Below are positions 1 to 5,999 of a DNA stretch of 9,353 bases, piece by piece. Made by a program: the position numbers and the translations under genes. This DNA comes from Candidatus Methanoplasma sp. GTDB taxonomy: Archaea; Thermoplasmatota; Thermoplasmata; Methanomassiliicoccales; Methanomethylophilaceae. Location of the stretch: the NCBI GenBank assembly GCA_031254265.1, contig JAIRUV010000146.1:1-9353 (forward strand), in the 5' to 3' direction. The notes below the pieces were generated by a model. The model was not told the DNA's origin and searched no databases. It saw only the letters and a list, made by a program, of their open reading frames with translations. Within the stretch, counting starts at the first letter, position 1. Each line of letters opens with the position of its first letter.

Positions 1-261
1 CACTGCAAAGAGAAGGGCAAACACGCTGCCCATGCTTCCTCTCACGATATCGTTCAGATTCATTCCCTCATCTGTGAAGAGCACCACCACCACCCATGCG
101 ATCGATATGTAAAGGATAATGGCACATATGGAAAGGATCAGCAGCCTTGAGTCCTGGGTCCTTTCAACGCGTTCAGACTGCCTCTTGTTGCCGGTGCGGT
201 TAGCACCGGAGTTCCTGGCCTTGCCAAGCATATTCGGTATTTTCAGGTCCGGTATCTTCAT
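1..261 (-). CDS. Membrane protein of unknown function, N-terminal part only
   Basis: Eighty-seven codons are visible, starting with ATG at 261 and still open at the window edge. The first 40 or so residues are polar and strongly basic (several Lys/Arg, with short repeats of the type DLKIPN), as in a cytoplasmic tail. A hydrophobic stretch follows at about residues 44-66 (LLILSICAIILYISIAWVVV), which should be a membrane helix. A short polar loop with acidic residues comes next, and then the start of a second hydrophobic segment (GSVFALLFAV) that runs off the window. The start is set by a 4-nt ATGA overlap with the stop codon of the upstream HPr-kinase-like gene, so the two are probably translationally coupled. 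I do not recognise the family. The gene-level call is fairly safe because of the overlap, the charge pattern and the open frame, but the function is unknown. Confidence 0.7.
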   Translation of the reverse strand, partial: MKIPDLKIPNMLGKARNSGANRTGNKRQSERVERTQDSRLLILSICAIILYISIAWVVVVLFTDEGMNLNDIVRGSMGSVFALLFAV

Positions 262-1214
262 TGTACCACATCGCAAGCCGTTGTTATGACGTTCCTTATG
301 AGCTCCTGGGTCTCTTGGGGCGTCCTTATCGTGTTCACTAGATATATCTCGCAGCTGGAAAGGAAAGAGGAGAAGAAACTCGCCCTTATACTGTTCTTAT
401 GGGCATCCCAGACGATCTGGTGGGGGTTGCAGAGATCGTTCTTCAGAAGATATTCCAAGCCTTCATCGGGTGAAAACCTCCTTATGGTGACGGGATCGTT
501 ATGGTCGCGTTTCAGGAGGAAGATGAACCTTATCTTCGTCATAGGTATCACTGAGGACTCACCCGCCACCCATCTTATGTTGGCGATCCCCCTCCCGTTA
601 TTGTCAAACTTCACCTGGCTCACGAGGGGTTTGTACTCCTCCCATATGTCTCCGATGTCCGCATCGATATAACAGTTCTTCTCGGAGGCGTATGCTATAG
701 GTCTCCCCTTGCCCAACTTGACGAAGTACCAGTCATCGGAGATCAGATGCGCGTTGTTCATCCTCAGCAGCCCCCATGACTGCGTGGTCTTCCCTGTCTT
801 GGAAGGAGCTATCAGGGTCACCCCCCTTCCGTCCATATCCAGTACGGCGCCGTGGACGGAATAGGTGTCGTGGGCCTCTTCCAGTATGCTCCCGGATATT
901 CCGAGCGCAATGCTCTTTATCCACCCGTAATACTCGAAATTGAACAGGAAGGCGGAGTTGGTAGAGGGTTCGAACAGGACTTTCATCTCTAATTCAGGAT
1001 CTTTTATCGAATAGATCTTAGCATGCGCCCTTATGTCCTCGGACATCGAATAGAAGTTGTCCTCCCACATTTTCAGGTGCTCCCTGTCCTCCGTAAGGAA
1101 TTCGACGCACAGACCGGAGATATCCACCTTAGAAGAGTATGACTTTAGGCCTTTGTATTTAAAGCGCATCTCCGTCGCTTTATCTAGATCAATGATATCC
1201 ACTTCGTAGCCCAT
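258..1214 (-). CDS. HPr kinase/PEP carboxykinase-like P-loop protein
   Basis: With the start at 1214 this is a 318-residue soluble protein. Seen directly: a P-loop APSKTGKTT at about residues 136-144, preceded by the HGAVLDMDGRGVTLI strand-turn-strand that fronts the P-loop in HPr kinase C-terminal-like domains, and followed by LISDDW at about 157-162, matching the acidic metal/phosphate site after the P-loop. Before this comes an N-terminal alpha/beta region containing YYGWIKS. Family members bind ATP and some phosphorylate a serine on a partner; the substrate here is unknown. The frame is open to 1403, but that stretch runs into the start of the divergent flavodoxin gene and contains AT-rich, promoter-like DNA. 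A TATATAT box lies 31 nt before the ATG at 1214, so I prefer that start. A GTG at 1313 would give 351 residues. The gene overlaps the next membrane-protein gene as ATGA, suggesting the two work together. Confidence 0.75.
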   Translation of the reverse strand: MGYEVDIIDLDKATEMRFKYKGLKSYSSKVDISGLCVEFLTEDREHLKMWEDNFYSMSEDIRAHAKIYSIKDPELEMKVLFEPSTNSAFLFNFEYYGWIKSIALGISGSILEEAHDTYSVHGAVLDMDGRGVTLIAPSKTGKTTQSWGLLRMNNAHLISDDWYFVKLGKGRPIAYASEKNCYIDADIGDIWEEYKPLVSQVKFDNNGRGIANIRWVAGESSVIPMTKIRFIFLLKRDHNDPVTIRRFSPDEGLEYLLKNDLCNPHQIVWDAHKNSIRASFFSSFLSSCEIYLVNTIRTPQETQELIRNVITTACDVVQ

Positions 1215-1241
1215 GTTATCGAATGTAATATGGAGATATTC

Positions 1242-1248
1242 ATATATA
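1242..1248 (-). promoter_or_regulatory. TATA box for the HPr-kinase-like gene
   Basis: The minus strand reads TATATAT inside a strongly AT-rich stretch. Its centre is about 31 nt upstream of the ATG at 1214, so transcription would begin only a few bases before the start codon. This supports the shorter start and a nearly leaderless transcript. It is predicted from composition and spacing only. Confidence 0.5.
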
Positions 1249-1360
1249 CTGAATTTGATTGAAAACCTGGAGAAATCGGTACAGAATGGGCGGGCCCTTT
1301 CTGAGTCCGGCACAGGTGTATAATTACATATACCAGCAATCGCGATGCTATTTACAGTAT

Positions 1361-1370
1361 CAATAAAAAT
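1361..1370 (+). promoter_or_regulatory. Possible TATA element for the flavodoxin gene
   Basis: The AT-rich stretch CAATAAAAAT is centred about 28 nt before the ATG at 1393, the same spacing as other promoters in this window. It would give a leaderless or near-leaderless mRNA. The match to an archaeal TATA box is only fair, and an alternative AT-rich stretch lies near 1348-1354. Confidence 0.35.
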
Positions 1371-1392
1371 CATGATGCATAGAGATGAGAAA

Positions 1393-1800
1393 ATGACGAA
1401 CAAAGTGGTAATTTACTCTTCAACACTCGGAAAGACAAGGAAAATAGCGAACCATATTGCAAAAGAATTGGGCGCGGACGCGTTCGATCTCAAAAAGCAG
1501 ACGGTCATAGACCTTTCCGAATACAATCATATAATCTTCGGAACAGGGATACACGCCGGAAAACCGTACCGCCCTGTTGTCGACTTCCTTGAGAACAACA
1601 AGAACCAGTTCAAAGGTAAGAAGAGGTCGCTCTTCGTATCCTGCCGGACGGACGGCGAAAAGGGCGAAGAACAGATAAAAAAAATATCCGAGGCTCTGGG
1701 GATAAGCGACGCGTTCTTTTTCCCCGGCAAAGGGGAGAAGGGCGAGGGCGGCATACCCACATCCGTTGAGGATTTCATAAAAGAGATGTCGAGAAGATGA
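1393..1800 (+). CDS. Stand-alone flavodoxin-domain protein
   Basis: This is a 135-residue single-domain protein, the usual size of short-chain flavodoxins. The FMN phosphate-binding loop is SSTLGKT at residues 9-15, directly after the first beta strand (KVVIYS). GTGIHAGK at 50-57 fits the second FMN-contacting loop, and the SLFVSC strand at 79-84 fits the Rossmann-like core. The arrangement resembles the Flavodoxin_5/HemG-type group more than classical long flavodoxins. Such proteins carry electrons through bound FMN. The frame is open further upstream (ATGs at 1345, 1372 and 1375), but the conserved fold begins right at MTNKVVIYSS and the 1393 start suits a near-leaderless promoter. The stop overlaps the start of the DUF1294 gene as ATGA. 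The TYW1 gene is convergent, one gene away, which makes a role as its electron donor possible but unproven. Confidence 0.85.
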   Translation: MTNKVVIYSSTLGKTRKIANHIAKELGADAFDLKKQTVIDLSEYNHIIFGTGIHAGKPYRPVVDFLENNKNQFKGKKRSLFVSCRTDGEKGEEQIKKISEALGISDAFFFPGKGEKGEGGIPTSVEDFIKEMSRR

Positions 1801-2078
1801 ATCTCGGGCTCATCGGATTCATTGCGATCATTTTCATTATAGTGAATACTGTCTCCCTCCTGCTGTTCTGGGCGGATAAGAGGAGGGCGGTGAAGGACAG
1901 ATACAGGATAAAAGAATCCACCCTGATAGTCTCGGGGCTTATCGGCCCATTCGGCGCATTGGCGGGTATGAAGCTGTTCAGACATAAGACCCAGAAGAGA
2001 AAGTTCAAGGCTGTCTACCTTTTTCTGGTCCTGCATCTGATCTTGATCGTCCTGCTTATATGGAAGTTCCTGATCTGA
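1797..2078 (+). CDS. DUF1294 small membrane protein
   Basis: The product is a 93-residue integral membrane protein. A hydrophobic N-terminal helix (about residues 3-24) is followed by the family hallmark: WADKRRA at 25-31, RIKE at 37-40, a glycine-rich helix LIVSGLIGPFGALAG at 43-57, then MKLFRHKTQKRKF at 58-70 and a last hydrophobic helix at about 73-92. This is the full pattern of DUF1294 (D-K-x-x-A, R-I-x-E, G-x-x-x-x-F-R-H-K-T-x-K-x-x-F), a family widespread in bacteria and archaea with no firmly known function. The start codon overlaps the flavodoxin stop as ATGA, so it is translated from the same message. The last 23 nt overlap the end of the convergent TYW1 gene. Confidence 0.9.
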   Translation: MNLGLIGFIAIIFIIVNTVSLLLFWADKRRAVKDRYRIKESTLIVSGLIGPFGALAGMKLFRHKTQKRKFKAVYLFLVLHLILIVLLIWKFLI

Positions 2079-3012
2079 TCCCGTGATACTGCCTGACATC
2101 AGTGACGGTATCCTCTTTACCAAGCAGGAGCACCCTGCTGTCCGGCCTCTCTCTGATGATCTCCATCCCCGTTATGTCTCCGAGCCGGGACGAGAAATCC
2201 CTTATCTCGCTGAAGGACGGCATCGATGTGAGAGAGAGCCTCTGTCTCGATGCACCGACGAAAACGTATCCTTTGGGCTCGATGAGGTCCGGGTCCGCTC
2301 TTTTATCCAGCTCGCCGTATTCCTCCGCCCATCCGAAATTAAGATCCTTTACCAGAGTATGCCTTATGACGGTCCTGGTGTCCAGGGACGGCAGGATATC
2401 GAGTGTCCTCATGAGCCTTTCCCATCCGTCGCCGATCTTCGGCCGGCAGACATCCCTGTATATCCTCTCGTTCGGGGCGGCCACCGTCACGTATAGCTGC
2501 ATGGGAAGTTCGTCCAGGGACGCCAGCTGCTCAGGGTACGTCCCGTTCGTTACTAGGAATGTTGTCATTCTCCTGCTGTGGCACTCCTTTATGAGGTCCG
2601 AAAGGTAAGGGTATGTAATGGGCTCGCCTGCCAGGGATATCGCTATCTGATCCGGGTCTGATGCTTCTTCGAACATCTCCTTCGAACATCTCGGATCCCC
2701 TTTGAATCCGGATATCAGAAGCTTTTGGTGGGCTATCAGAGCATCAAGCATCTCTTTCGGTTCCGCCCACTCCCTGACCTCGAAATCCCTTTCCTGCACC
2801 CTCCAGCAGAAACTGCAGCGATGGCTGCATTCATTTATGGCTGGGGTCATCTGCAGACATCTGTGGCTTTTTATGCCGTAGAAATCCTGCTTGTAGCAGT
2901 GGCGGCCGTGTATCAAGCTTTCCTTCAGCCAGTGGCAGAGCTTCACCGCAGCGTGGTCTTTATAGAGGCGGTATTGTTGTTTTATCAGCAATTCCCTGTA
3001 TGACTCGTCCAT
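2056..3012 (-). CDS. twy1: 4-demethylwyosine synthase TYW1 (radical SAM)
   Basis: This 318-residue protein has the length of archaeal TYW1, which makes the tricyclic core of wyosine at G37 of tRNA-Phe from N1-methylguanosine and pyruvate by S-adenosylmethionine radical chemistry. Six cysteines are visible: C26, C39 and C52 spaced as C-x12-C-x12-C (the extra iron-sulfur cluster), then C62, C66 and C69 as C-x3-C-x2-C followed by Trp (the radical SAM cluster). K41, just after C39, occupies the place of the lysine proposed to bind pyruvate in the Pyrococcus enzyme. Further matches are YGIKSHRC, SLAGEPITYP (SAM-binding GEP motif) and VTNGTYPE. There is no fused flavodoxin domain, as is normal in archaea. 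The gene begins 8 nt after rfcL ends, with GTGATGG as a likely ribosome site, and overlaps DUF1294 tail to tail. Confidence 0.97.
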   Translation of the reverse strand: MDESYRELLIKQQYRLYKDHAAVKLCHWLKESLIHGRHCYKQDFYGIKSHRCLQMTPAINECSHRCSFCWRVQERDFEVREWAEPKEMLDALIAHQKLLISGFKGDPRCSKEMFEEASDPDQIAISLAGEPITYPYLSDLIKECHSRRMTTFLVTNGTYPEQLASLDELPMQLYVTVAAPNERIYRDVCRPKIGDGWERLMRTLDILPSLDTRTVIRHTLVKDLNFGWAEEYGELDKRADPDLIEPKGYVFVGASRQRLSLTSMPSFSEIRDFSSRLGDITGMEIIRERPDSRVLLLGKEDTVTDVRQYHGIRSGTSI

Positions 3013-3020
3013 ACCATCAC

Positions 3021-4430
3021 TCAGAAGTCGAACAGGGTGCTCCGCTTCCCCGCAGTCTCAGCCGGCCTTTCCGGCGGTCTTTCTTCCTTCTTCTCGCTGG
3101 GCGCGGCCGGCTCGGGCGCTGTTACGACAACGTTAGGGATCTGGAAAGCTTCTTTCACCATCTTCGAATCTATCTTCATGTCGAGAAGGAGTCCCAGCTC
3201 TTCAGGTTCGAGGAACGCTTCTTTCACAAGCGCGGCCCTGATCCCCGGATCATTGAGGGCGATCTCCTTAAGCGGCCCGAGGATGTCCGCTTCCACTCTT
3301 TTTGTGGATGTGTGGAGATAACGTGAGAGTTTTAGACACAGCGACGATCTAAGCTCTCTTACGGACCTCGACCTGGACATCTTCATAAGATATGCAGGGA
3401 ACCTGAACCTCTCGCGGGATGTCCCAGCTCCCATCTTTGCCACGGACACCCCGGCCGTCATGATATCGCTTGCATATGACCACATGCCGTAATACTGGCG
3501 CCTGCTCACCCTTCCGAGGAATATGTCGGCCCTCGAGAGCCTCTCATAGCCCCTTACCAGATCCCCAGGCTCTCTGTACTCGTATGGAAGGTTCTCGTCT
3601 ATCCATATGATGGCCGTCTCCGGGTCCACATCCGCGTTAGATAAGGTTGCTCTGGCTCCGAACGGGTCGCTGCTTCTGAACATCTTATCCAGCACGTCGT
3701 ACATATCCTTCCTGACGACCCTCTCCTGAAGGCCGTCGGCGCAGGAGGCGTCGATGGAACTCCTTCCATAGGAAAGCGCTTCCAGGTCCCTGATCGCAGC
3801 ACGCATGTCGTTGTTCGAATTCTCGGCTATCCTCTCGAGGATCCGGTCATCGGCGGAGACCCCTTCGGAGAGGGCTATCTTCCTCAGCGGGGCGATCATC
3901 GATTTCGTCTGAGGTTTCCTGAACGTTATCTGTATGGTATCCGTCTTTACGGCAGAACTTTTTTTAGACAGAGCATAGAAGTCGTTGACTATCAGGATCA
4001 CAGGCTGTTTCGTTGTTTTTATAAGTTCGTTTATGACCGGAAGCGCCCCTCTGTCCGCATTCCCGAAGAGGTTGTCCGCCTCGTCAAGGACGATGAGTTT
4101 CTTCCCTCCTTCTCTGCTTCCTCTGTACTCTTCATCCTTTCCGATGGAGTTGAAGTAGGACCCCCTGAGGGCAACGTCCCTTATCGCGGCCCCGGTCCTC
4201 TGGTCGGACGCGTTCATCTCAACGATATCCCACCCCATATCATTGGCCAGAGCTCCGGCGGAGGAGGTCTTTCCCACCCCCGGGGATCCTATCAGGACGA
4301 CCGCGCGCTTCTTCGGTATGCCCTCCGACCAGGAATCCGCCCACTCTCTAAGCTCCTTCACGGCGGATGGGTTGCCTATGACGTCCGAGAGCTTTTTCGG
4401 CCTATATTTCTCAGTCCAATCCTCGGTCAT
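3021..4430 (-). CDS. rfcL: Replication factor C large subunit
   Basis: This 469-residue AAA+ ATPase is the large subunit of the archaeal clamp loader, which opens PCNA and loads it on primed DNA together with the small RFC subunits. It starts WTEKYRPKKLSDVIGN, the typical RFC opening. Walker A GSPGVGKT is at 48-55, the large-subunit motif MNASDQRT at 72-79, Walker B LIVLDEADN at 112-120, a sensor-1-like PVILIVND at 143-150, and NNDMRAAIRDLEAL at 206-219. The small-subunit SRC arginine-finger motif is not seen, as expected for the large subunit. A C-terminal helical domain follows, then a proline/glutamate-rich linker and a PCNA-binding tail KRSTLFDF at 462-469. Start choice is secure: GAGG overlaps the stop codon of the zinc-ribbon gene just upstream. 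The gene sits between the zinc-ribbon and TYW1 genes in one transcription unit. Confidence 0.97.
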   Translation of the reverse strand: MTEDWTEKYRPKKLSDVIGNPSAVKELREWADSWSEGIPKKRAVVLIGSPGVGKTSSAGALANDMGWDIVEMNASDQRTGAAIRDVALRGSYFNSIGKDEEYRGSREGGKKLIVLDEADNLFGNADRGALPVINELIKTTKQPVILIVNDFYALSKKSSAVKTDTIQITFRKPQTKSMIAPLRKIALSEGVSADDRILERIAENSNNDMRAAIRDLEALSYGRSSIDASCADGLQERVVRKDMYDVLDKMFRSSDPFGARATLSNADVDPETAIIWIDENLPYEYREPGDLVRGYERLSRADIFLGRVSRRQYYGMWSYASDIMTAGVSVAKMGAGTSRERFRFPAYLMKMSRSRSVRELRSSLCLKLSRYLHTSTKRVEADILGPLKEIALNDPGIRAALVKEAFLEPEELGLLLDMKIDSKMVKEAFQIPNVVVTAPEPAAPSEKKEERPPERPAETAGKRSTLFDF

Positions 4431-4436
4431 GGGGCC

Positions 4437-4961
4437 TCACTTGGGATTTTTAGGGGGCATGTAGGCAAGCACGAGCACCTCCATCCCCTGGATGATGTAG
4501 AAGAACGCTGTGACCGTTATATACAGAATATCCTGAATCAAGGATGTGTCATCGTTGATGTATCTGATGTAGAATATGAATGCGGATACAGAGAGGTACA
4601 GCACACCTCTCCCCCACTTTCGGAAATACAGATGGCCGAGGCCGAATATGCCGGCAAATCCTGGGACAAACCCTAAGGCACCAGGTATGAATGCGAGGGC
4701 CAGCCCGATCCATCCGTATTTCACCATCTGCGGCTTGAAGGCTGCCATCTGTATCCTGGACCTCGCCTCCCCGCACGCTGGACAAAAAAGGTCATCCGAA
4801 GACAATTCTGCGCCGCAGGAGGCACACATGTTCTTTTCCGGCTGTATGAAGTTCCCGGATTCGTCCAGTCTGATGGTGTTGTCTCTCGTCCTGCCGCACT
4901 GAAAGCAGAAATCATTATCTTCAGGTATCTCGCCTCCGCACTCAGGACAAATATATCTCAT
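4437..4961 (-). CDS. Double zinc-ribbon membrane protein
   Basis: The protein has 174 residues. Two short zinc ribbons open it: C5-x2-C8 with C19-x2-C22, and C46-x2-C49 with C60-x2-C63, each pair joined by a small acidic turn (EIPEDNDF, ELSSDDLF). Three hydrophobic segments follow at roughly 83-108, 116-135 and 145-167. The middle part (GIFGLGHLYFRKWGRGVLYL) resembles TM2/DUF5683-type membrane hairpins that carry a G-x-G-x-x-Y and a small basic turn. The ribbons should face the cytoplasm. Function is unknown; such zinc-ribbon plus membrane proteins are common in archaea. It lies 21 nt after the ABC ATPase gene and 6 nt before rfcL, so it is transcribed with them, though nothing in it points to replication. 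It could instead serve as a membrane partner for the ABC ATPase, which has no permease nearby. Confidence 0.85.
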   Translation of the reverse strand: MRYICPECGGEIPEDNDFCFQCGRTRDNTIRLDESGNFIQPEKNMCASCGAELSSDDLFCPACGEARSRIQMAAFKPQMVKYGWIGLALAFIPGALGFVPGFAGIFGLGHLYFRKWGRGVLYLSVSAFIFYIRYINDDTSLIQDILYITVTAFFYIIQGMEVLVLAYMPPKNPK

Positions 4962-4982
4962 CTGATTTCCCCGACCGTGCGC

Positions 4983-5765
4983 TCAAAGACGCATGTGATA
5001 TATTCCCTCAACGCATTCAACATTAATAGGCTCATCGTAAAGGCCGCTCATTGTCTCAGACGTGAAAAGGACTTCTTTTTTTCCGTCCGCAAATATCTTT
5101 CCGCCCTTCATCATTATGACGCGGCCGATGCTTTTCGGTATATCGGCGAGGTCGTGGGTGACTATGATCAGACTCACACCCGCTTCTATCAGAATATCGA
5201 ACATCTTCCTGAACTTAGATGCCATGACTATGTCCAAGCCCGTCATCGGCTCGTCCATGACAAGCGCGCGCGGTTCGGTGACCAGAGCCCTTGCGATCAT
5301 CGCGCGCCTCAGCTCGCCTACGGAAAGTCCCTCTACCTCCCTGTTCAAAAGATCCTCGATGCCCATCATCAAGGCCGCATTCTCGACCTTTGATAGCATC
5401 TCTTCTGTCACTTTCATGTTCCTGAACACATCGAGGCTTCCGAAGAACCCGGATGCGATGACCTCTCTCACCAGGGTGCCGCTGCCGAACTGGTTCTGGA
5501 GGTCCATGGACACTACTCCCATTCTGCTCCGGACGTCGAATATGTTCCAGTTATCCTCTCCGAATATCCTCATTACGGAGGGCGATTCTTCGTTGTAATA
5601 AGGCAGTATGTCCCCTCTTATCAGCTTCATCAGCGTGGTCTTGCCGGAGCCGTTCATTCCGATGACGGCGGCGCTTTCTCCGTCTTCGACACAAAGATCT
5701 ATGGAGTCGAGTATCCTCTTTCCGTTCCTGATAACGGATACATCCCTCATCTCCAATGTCCTCAT
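4983..5765 (-). CDS. ABC transporter-type ATPase, ModF/YlmA-like
   Basis: This is a 260-residue single ATP-binding cassette. Walker A GMNGSGKTT is at 36-44, the Q-loop glutamine is about Q90 (VVSMDLQ), the signature LSVGE at 147-151, Walker B ALVMDEP at 167-173 with catalytic E172, the D-loop GLD at 176-178, and the switch histidine H205 in IIVTHD. The region MRIFGEDNWNIFDVR and the ASGFFGSLDVF stretch resemble the ModF/YlmA group (COG1119), whose transported substrate, if any, is poorly defined. The frame extends to 5873, but homology begins at MRTLEMRDVSV. An ATTTTTAT box 28 nt upstream supports ATG 5765 as a near-leaderless start. No permease or binding protein is encoded nearby; the gene instead leads a unit with the zinc-ribbon, rfcL and TYW1 genes. 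It may pair with a permease elsewhere or do a non-transport job. Confidence 0.88.
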   Translation of the reverse strand: MRTLEMRDVSVIRNGKRILDSIDLCVEDGESAAVIGMNGSGKTTLMKLIRGDILPYYNEESPSVMRIFGEDNWNIFDVRSRMGVVSMDLQNQFGSGTLVREVIASGFFGSLDVFRNMKVTEEMLSKVENAALMMGIEDLLNREVEGLSVGELRRAMIARALVTEPRALVMDEPMTGLDIVMASKFRKMFDILIEAGVSLIIVTHDLADIPKSIGRVIMMKGGKIFADGKKEVLFTSETMSGLYDEPINVECVEGIYHMRL

Positions 5766-5788
5766 GGTTGACCGATAACCGAACGTCC

Positions 5789-5796
5789 ATAAAAAT
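5789..5796 (-). promoter_or_regulatory. TATA box for the ABC-zinc ribbon-rfcL-TYW1 unit
   Basis: The minus strand reads ATTTTTAT centred about 28 nt before the ATG at 5765. Transcription would begin about 3 nt before the start codon, so the mRNA would be near-leaderless; no clear ribosome-binding site precedes this ATG. Predicted from spacing and composition. Confidence 0.5.
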
Positions 5797-5831
5797 GTTA
5801 CACGAAAAGGCTTTGAGGTCACATTTTGAAC

Positions 5832-5855
5832 AGGCCCTCTGATCCCGCAGGGCCT
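5832..5855. repeat. GC-rich inverted repeat (7-bp stem, 10-nt loop)
   Basis: AGGCCCT at 5832-5838 is complemented by AGGGCCT at 5849-5855. It lies about 40 bp upstream of the predicted TATA box of the ABC gene. No T-tract follows on either strand, so it does not look like an intrinsic terminator. It could be an operator or an RNA hairpin if transcription starts further upstream. Confidence 0.45.
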
Positions 5856-5887
5856 ATCTGTTGCCTCTGCCAAAGTTCCACAAAGAT

Positions 5888-5960
5888 ACAGCTGTATACT
5901 CGTGATTATACTAATCGTGAGTATACTACTTACGATTATACAATGTGCAAGAGATCGTAA
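5888..5960. repeat. Array of TATAC units forming nested palindromes
   Basis: TATAC occurs at 5895, 5907, 5922 and 5937, the last three with exact 15-bp spacing. The 12-mers ending in them (TCGTGATTATAC, TCGTGAGTATAC, TTACGATTATAC) are clearly related. They also build palindromes: 5894-5926 is a 33-bp inverted repeat with arms of 15 bp and a 3-bp centre, mismatched only at 5902/5918 and 5903/5917, both of which would be G-U pairs in RNA. TTACGAT at 5930-5936 pairs with ATCGTAA at 5954-5960. This lies between the symporter stop and the ABC gene start. The form suggests protein-binding sites (operators) or hairpins at the symporter mRNA 3' end. It is far too short and irregular to be CRISPR. Confidence 0.65.
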
Positions 5961-5993
5961 ATAAGTTAAGTGAACGGGCCGCTGGGCCCGTTC
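5961..5993 (-). terminator. Probable terminator of the symporter operon
   Basis: GAACGGGCC (5972-5980) and GGCCCGTTC (5985-5993) form a perfect 9-bp stem with a 4-nt loop, beginning 6 nt after the symporter stop codon on the minus strand. The sequence that follows on that strand is ACTTAACTTATTT, fairly T-rich but without a long T-run. The position and strength of the stem suggest 3'-end formation or mRNA protection. Confidence 0.6.
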
Positions 5994-5999
5994 TGAGGT

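Noticed and set aside
1215..1403. Longer start for the HPr-kinase-like protein
   Set aside because: It would overlap the divergent flavodoxin start and use promoter-like AT-rich sequence; a GTG at 1313 remains possible.
3000..3326. Plus-strand open frames inside rfcL, TYW1, the symporter and other genes
   Set aside because: They are mirror frames of well-supported genes, with odd composition and no motifs.
5832..5855. Intrinsic terminator
   Set aside because: The GC stem is not followed by a T-tract on either strand and sits upstream of the ABC promoter rather than after a gene.
5766..5873. N-terminal extension of the ABC ATPase to 5873
   Set aside because: The added residues do not look like part of an ABC domain, and the stretch includes a TATA-like box and a hairpin; homology begins at the ATG at 5765.
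5888..5960. CRISPR array
   Set aside because: The units are only 12 bp, the period is 12-15 bp, and there are no spacers of constant length and no cas genes.
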